NCBI GenBank assembly: GCA_963678705.1
Contig: CAVMBN010000159.1
Coordinates: 17,038 to 81,037, forward strand
Length of the DNA: 64,000 nt
Origin: Panorpa germanica
Lineage: Eukaryota; Arthropoda; Insecta; Mecoptera; Panorpidae
Reading direction: 5' to 3'
Shown here: positions 59,997-64,000 of the stretch, in pieces
Position numbering within the stretch: position 1 is the first letter of the stretch
Layout: each line of letters opens with the position of its first letter
Position numbers and translations under genes: made by a program
The notes under the pieces: generated by a model
Told to the model about the DNA's origin: nothing
Database searches by the model: none
Seen by the model: the letters and a program-made list of their open reading frames with translations, nothing else

Positions 59997-62900
59997 CTAA
60001 ACAATTTAAATCTTTCACATGTCAATTCAGAATTAGTAACAGAATTAATAGAAATCTGTAACAGCTTTAATGACATATTTTTTTTACCGGGAGACAAGTT
60101 ATCTTGTACGAGCGCATTAAGTCATAAGATAAAGATTAATTCTTCTAAACCCGTTAACGTTAAACCGTATCGATTGCCCCATGCGCAAAAAGAGATTGTA
60201 GAGAAGCATATTCAGGAACTGTTGGTCAACAACATCATTGAAGAAAGCGACTCACCCTATAACGCACCTCTATTAGTAGTACCTAAAAAACCAGATGCGT
60301 TAGGTAACAAACAATTCCGCGTAGTAGTCGATTTCCGTAAACTTAACGAGCAAACAACAAGTGACGCCTATCCTTTGCCTCTTATACATGATATACTGGA
60401 CCAATTTAGTGGTGCAAAATTTTTCTCTACCCTTGACTTAGCAAGCGGTTTTCACCAGGTCCCTATGCTTCCCGAAGATAAAGAGAAAACAGCATTTAGT
60501 GCGAATTTTAAACACTATCAATTTGTAAGAATGCCATTCGGACTTAAAAGAGCACCCCCCATGTTTCAGAGACTTATGTCTCATGTTCTCACAGGTTTGC
60601 AAGGAATAGATTGCTTAATCTATTTGGATGATGTAGTCATTTTTGGAAAAAACATTTCTGAGCACAACCAAAGATTAAAAAACGTTTTTTCTAAATTACG
60701 GGAACATAATTTGAAGCTCCAACCATCCAAATGTAACTTTCTACATAAAGATTTGATTTATTTAAGTCACGTTATTAATGAAACGATTATTCTACCAGAT
60801 CCTTCTAATGTAGAAGCAATAAAGAATTTCCCCATTCCAAACAATCCTAAACAAATTAAAACATTTTTGGGTATGTCAGGCTATTATCGTCGGCATATAC
60901 CGCATTACGCAGAGATAGCCAAACCACTATATAATGCAGCAAACAGTAATGTTAAAGTGTTAGAATGGTCACACCAGTGCGACGAATCATTTAAAACTTT
61001 AAAAAATAAATTAACCATATCACCTGTTTTGCAATACCCGGACTTTAGTAAAAATTTCGTTGTAACCACGGATGCAAGTAAATATGCTATAGGTGCAGTC
61101 CTTTCCCAAGGTACTATTAAGAAAAGCCACCCAATAGCATATGCTTCAAGAACTCTAAATAAGGCACAACAAAATTACACAACTACTGAACGTGAGCTAT
61201 TAGCAGTAGTATGGGCTGTTGCTCATTTTAGACCCTATCTCTATGGAAAGTTTTTTAGTATCGTAACAGACCATCAAGCCTTGACTTGGTTAATGAGTAT
61301 TAAGGATCCGAGTTCTAGACTTATGCGTTGGCGGATAAAACTAGAAGAATATAATTACGAAGTAATATATAGACCAGGTAGTTCGATTCCACACGTAGAT
61401 GCTCTAAGCCGCGTATACTCACTTCAGGCTGATACAATGGATGTCACATACGAAAATTATTTAGAAATAATTAAAAATAAAATTATCATAAACAATAAAG
61501 TAATTGAACATGATAAAAGTTTATATGACGCACCGACGTCATTTACATTAGTAGATTTTGTGTCAAAAGATTTTAAGAACTCAATTGGAAATTGTCCTGA
61601 ATTAATTAATAAATTTAGTGATATCGATGCATTTCTAATACAAAGAAAAGAAGTATCAGAAATTGCATATGTTGAAATTGATACTAGATTTATTATCTGT
61701 TTAATAATTAAGGAATTTCATTTTAATCTACCAAATTATAAAGAAATATTTTTGGCATTAGTGAATCTGAAAAGCTTTTGTACTTTACACAAAATTACTA
61801 ATATTGCCATAAACAGGTTCGAATCTATACTAAGTAAATTAGATTTTGCTCAGATACGAACTATGCTCAGACATATCTTTGATAAAACAAATATAATAGT
61901 ACACATTTATAATGACACTATACTTAAAATTAGTGACCCTGAGTTAATAAACAATGTAATTTCGGAATTTCATGTTAATCCCACAGCAGGCCACTTAGGA
62001 GTTTTTAAAACAATTAAACGATTAAAATCACACTTTAAATTTCCAAGTATGGTTAGAAAAGTTATAAAATTTATTAGACAATGTGTATCATGTCAAAAGA
62101 ATAAAGTGTGCAAATTAAATAAATGCCCATTAACAATTACTTCGACTTCGAAACATAGTTTCGAAAGGTTGGCTTTGGACATAGTATATCTTCCCAAGAA
62201 AGACGACGACGACAAATACAAATACTTACTAACAATACAGGACGACCTTACTAAGTTTACGGAAGCTATTCCTATTATAAACCAGGAGGCAAATACTGTC
62301 GCGAAAGCATTAGTAACTAACGTTATTTGTAGATACGGAGTTCCTAATATGATCTTAACAGACCAAGGAACAAATTTCATGTCGAAAATTTTTAAAGATA
62401 TATGCAAGTTGTTAAAAATTAAACAATTAAAAACAACGGCATTTAGACCAGCAACCAACGGTGCCTTAGAAAGAGTTCATAGAACCCTTGCCGAGTATCT
62501 GAGGAATTTTTGTAAAAAACAGGATGATTGGATAAATTGGATTCCCTATGCAATGTTCGTGTATAACACAACTCCGCATACAGCGACCGGTTTTACTCCT
62601 TTCGAACTAATTTATGGACATAAGGCAAATCTGCCTTCAATTTTTTATAAAGAACCAATCGAGGTAAATACTTATAATAATTTTATAGTAGAACTCAAAC
62701 ACAGGTTACAAGTAGCGAGGGAACTTGCTATGAATAACTTGGTTAAAAACAAAGAAAAAACAAAAGTATATTTTGATAGAAGGGTCAATTCTCTTTTCAC
62801 ACCTAAAGTCAACGAACTAGTTTTATTAAGAAATGAACAGTTACCAACCAAAGGACAGTCCAAAAAACTTTTACCCTTATACGTAGGACCGTATAAAGTT

Positions 62901-62999
62901 ACTAAAATTATATCCCCTGTTAATACAGAAATACTAATTGGTAAAAAACATACGGTAGTTCATAATAATAGGTTAAAGAGATTTTGTACCAATGAATAA
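59997..62999 (+). CDS. Pol of the gypsy element: RT, RNase H, integrase
   Basis: The open frame is 1000 codons; the count below starts at the TTG at 60174. RT: FSTLDLASGFHQ (Asp 88), MPFGLKRAPPMFQ and YLDD (150-153). RNase H: TTDASKYAIGAVLS (Asp 300), TTERELLAVVWA (Glu 339-341), TDHQAL (Asp 366) and HVDALSR (Asp 409). Integrase: zinc-binding His 600, His 607, Cys 637 and Cys 640, then a catalytic triad Asp 669, Asp 730 and Glu 766 with 35 residues between the last two. There is no ATG near the start of the open frame, so it must be translated by readthrough from protease. The domain order RT-RH-IN is that of Ty3/gypsy. All catalytic residues I can check are present. Confidence 0.9.
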   Translation, partial: LNNLNLSHVNSELVTELIEICNSFNDIFFLPGDKLSCTSALSHKIKINSSKPVNVKPYRLPHAQKEIVEKHIQELLVNNIIEESDSPYNAPLLVVPKKPDALGNKQFRVVVDFRKLNEQTTSDAYPLPLIHDILDQFSGAKFFSTLDLASGFHQVPMLPEDKEKTAFSANFKHYQFVRMPFGLKRAPPMFQRLMSHVLTGLQGIDCLIYLDDVVIFGKNISEHNQRLKNVFSKLREHNLKLQPSKCNFLHKDLIYLSHVINETIILPDPSNVEAIKNFPIPNNPKQIKTFLGMSGYYRRHIPHYAEIAKPLYNAANSNVKVLEWSHQCDESFKTLKNKLTISPVLQYPDFSKNFVVTTDASKYAIGAVLSQGTIKKSHPIAYASRTLNKAQQNYTTTERELLAVVWAVAHFRPYLYGKFFSIVTDHQALTWLMSIKDPSSRLMRWRIKLEEYNYEVIYRPGSSIPHVDALSRVYSLQADTMDVTYENYLEIIKNKIIINNKVIEHDKSLYDAPTSFTLVDFVSKDFKNSIGNCPELINKFSDIDAFLIQRKEVSEIAYVEIDTRFIICLIIKEFHFNLPNYKEIFLALVNLKSFCTLHKITNIAINRFESILSKLDFAQIRTMLRHIFDKTNIIVHIYNDTILKISDPELINNVISEFHVNPTAGHLGVFKTIKRLKSHFKFPSMVRKVIKFIRQCVSCQKNKVCKLNKCPLTITSTSKHSFERLALDIVYLPKKDDDDKYKYLLTIQDDLTKFTEAIPIINQEANTVAKALVTNVICRYGVPNMILTDQGTNFMSKIFKDICKLLKIKQLKTTAFRPATNGALERVHRTLAEYLRNFCKKQDDWINWIPYAMFVYNTTPHTATGFTPFELIYGHKANLPSIFYKEPIEVNTYNNFIVELKHRLQVARELAMNNLVKNKEKTKVYFDRRVNSLFTPKVNELVLLRNEQLPTKGQSKKLLPLYVGPYKVTKIISPVNTEILIGKKHTVVHNNRLKRFCTNE

Positions 63000-63121
63000 A
63001 AACTTGACGAATGAAATGGATTTTGTCAGGGATGATTGTTTTGTGGAGCAGTGTTAACTCTATACGATGGGATCAGAATCGTTGTCGACACTTTGCTTCT
63101 CTTTTTGTTTTTTTCTAGAAT

Positions 63122-63284
63122 TGTAACTCGTATATTTTGTTTTTATACGTGTCCCTTTTTTTTTGAAAGGGGGTGTTGTGATATGTACGACATCTTCCCT
63201 ATCTCAATTTTTCCTTTTTCTTTTCCTTAGAGCAGAAACGCATATGTTTTGTTTTATATGCGTTCCTTTTCTTTGGTTGAGGAG
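63122..63284 (+). promoter_or_regulatory. Doubled hairpin and polypurine-tract module before the 3' LTR
   Basis: Two similar modules lie about 110 bp apart. The first has CGTATA-(9 nt)-TATACG at 63129-63149, then GAAAGGGGG and TGTTGT at 63174. The second has AACGCATAT-(10 nt)-ATATGCGTT at 63237-63264, then GAGGAG and TGTTGT at 63285, which is the LTR start. The purine runs are candidate polypurine tracts for plus-strand priming. The first module looks like an older or duplicated LTR boundary. Confidence 0.6.
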
Positions 63285-64000
63285 TGTTGTAAGGTCGCAT
63301 ATGTCGCACTTACCTTTTATTTTAATAATATTAAATGTTAATTATTACATAAGAATTATATTATGTCAACAGTTTTAGTATTAGTATTAATATTGTAATG
63401 AATAATTGTTTAAGTTTAGCGCTTGTAAATATTGTCTCTGGTCTGTGGAGATTTATATTGTTTTAATACTGGTAACCCAGTATTGGCGTATTGTGATGTG
63501 AAATAAATCATTATATATTAAACTGTACGACACTCAGACCAGGCATTACGAATTGTAACTTCGTTCGTACAATAACTCCAATTGTAACATCAACTGTACT
63601 ACAGTAAGCACGTTTTCACTATTAATCAAATTATAACACTAAGAATTACATTTTGTTTTATATCTGACATCTTTATTAATCTAATAAAATACTATTGTAA
63701 TTAAGTATGCAGATATAATATTACAACGAATAAATGATATATTTTAATAAAAGTGTTTGTATTAATAGTATTTAAAAGATACTAATTGTTCAACCGTCGT
63801 ATGTTGCAACGAGGTTATACTTTAGACCGCTCAAGTATTCTCAAATTGCAACAATACACCGTCTTAACAAGAATCCTGTTAATCATCTTAAAAGAGTTAA
63901 TTCTTATCAACCGTAATTGGTTGTTGGAAATCGTCATAAGAAGAATCTACTACCAGAAACTAGCATCCCTGCGGAATGTATTAGCAAGCTGAGTAATCTT
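63285..64000 (+). repeat. 3' LTR of the gypsy element, cut by the window
   Basis: 716 bp matching 56242-56959 with few differences (near the start, and at positions corresponding to AGCGTATTG/GGCGTATTG and CAAGTGT/CAACTGT). About 36 bp remain beyond the window. The short frames inside it are not genes. Confidence 0.93.

Larger units (their letters stand above)
56242..64000 (+). mobile_element. Ty3/gypsy LTR retrotransposon, 3' end outside the window
   Basis: The element has a 5' LTR, tRNA primer site, a leader of about 1.07 kb, gag, protease, RT, RNase H, integrase, a short 3' region and a 3' LTR cut by the window. No envelope frame is seen between integrase (ends 62999) and the 3' LTR (63285). 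The two LTRs differ at about seven or eight of some 715 comparable positions, so the insertion is fairly young. It lies in the TTTA-rich tail of flank repeat iii. Full length would be about 7.8 kb if the LTRs are equal in size. Confidence 0.95.

Noticed and set aside
63036-63378. Two frames of 64-71 codons after integrase, considered as a possible envelope
   Set aside because: Too short, no signal peptide or membrane pattern, and they overlap the hairpin/purine-tract module and the LTR.
1-64000. Search for tRNA, rRNA or telomeric TTAGG repeats
   Set aside because: None found by eye; no cloverleaf or telomere-type run could be supported.

Overview
This window is eukaryotic and almost wholly repetitive. 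The transposon set points to an arthropod, most likely an insect: APE-type and R1-like LINEs, a Tc1/mariner element with a DUF4817-like N-terminus, and a Ty3/gypsy element. I see no intact host gene, no tRNA or rRNA gene and no CRISPR array. The only host-like coding trace is a 21-codon fragment resembling the C-terminus of the complex I 49-kDa subunit (NDUFS2).

Layout. 1-2990 is a LINE copy (family L-1) cut by the window edge; its ORF2 is broken by stops. 3003-3690 is a piece of another LINE (RNase H plus C-terminal zinc motif). 3690-7495 is AT-rich, with a decayed minus-strand gypsy pol and the NDUFS2-like fragment. 7496-9098 is a 153-bp satellite of about ten units. 9386-10927 is the N-terminal part of a decayed family B DNA polymerase gene of Maverick/Polinton or related viral type. 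10928-39022 is a 15-unit tandem array of about 1.59 kb per unit; each unit carries a dead R1-like reverse transcriptase fragment. Unit 11 is split by a second L-1 LINE (27698-31939) with an 18-bp target duplication.

39023-56241 is a tandem segmental duplication. Two copies of an R1-like LINE (39189-45157 and 47996-54278) share old lesions and the same internally deleted mariner element inside the RT, and they are joined and flanked by (TA)n tracts and a 1-1.9 kb AT-rich flank repeat. 56242-64000 is a Ty3/gypsy retrotransposon with a 752-bp 5' LTR, primer-binding site, gag, protease, RT, RNase H and DD35E integrase. Its 3' LTR runs off the window about 36 bp before its expected end.

How the parts relate. 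Little here works together as a pathway; it is a nest of selfish DNA with a readable order of events. The 1.59-kb unit was amplified from an already dead RT fragment. The array was then reshuffled by unequal exchange (a three-unit block is repeated at an offset of 4797 bp), and a LINE then hit unit 11. The R1-like LINE took a mariner insertion before it was duplicated. The gypsy element is the youngest large insertion judged by its LTRs, which differ at only about seven or eight of roughly 715 compared positions (counted by eye). Such nesting with two satellites is typical of heterochromatin or a transposon island; that placement is an inference.
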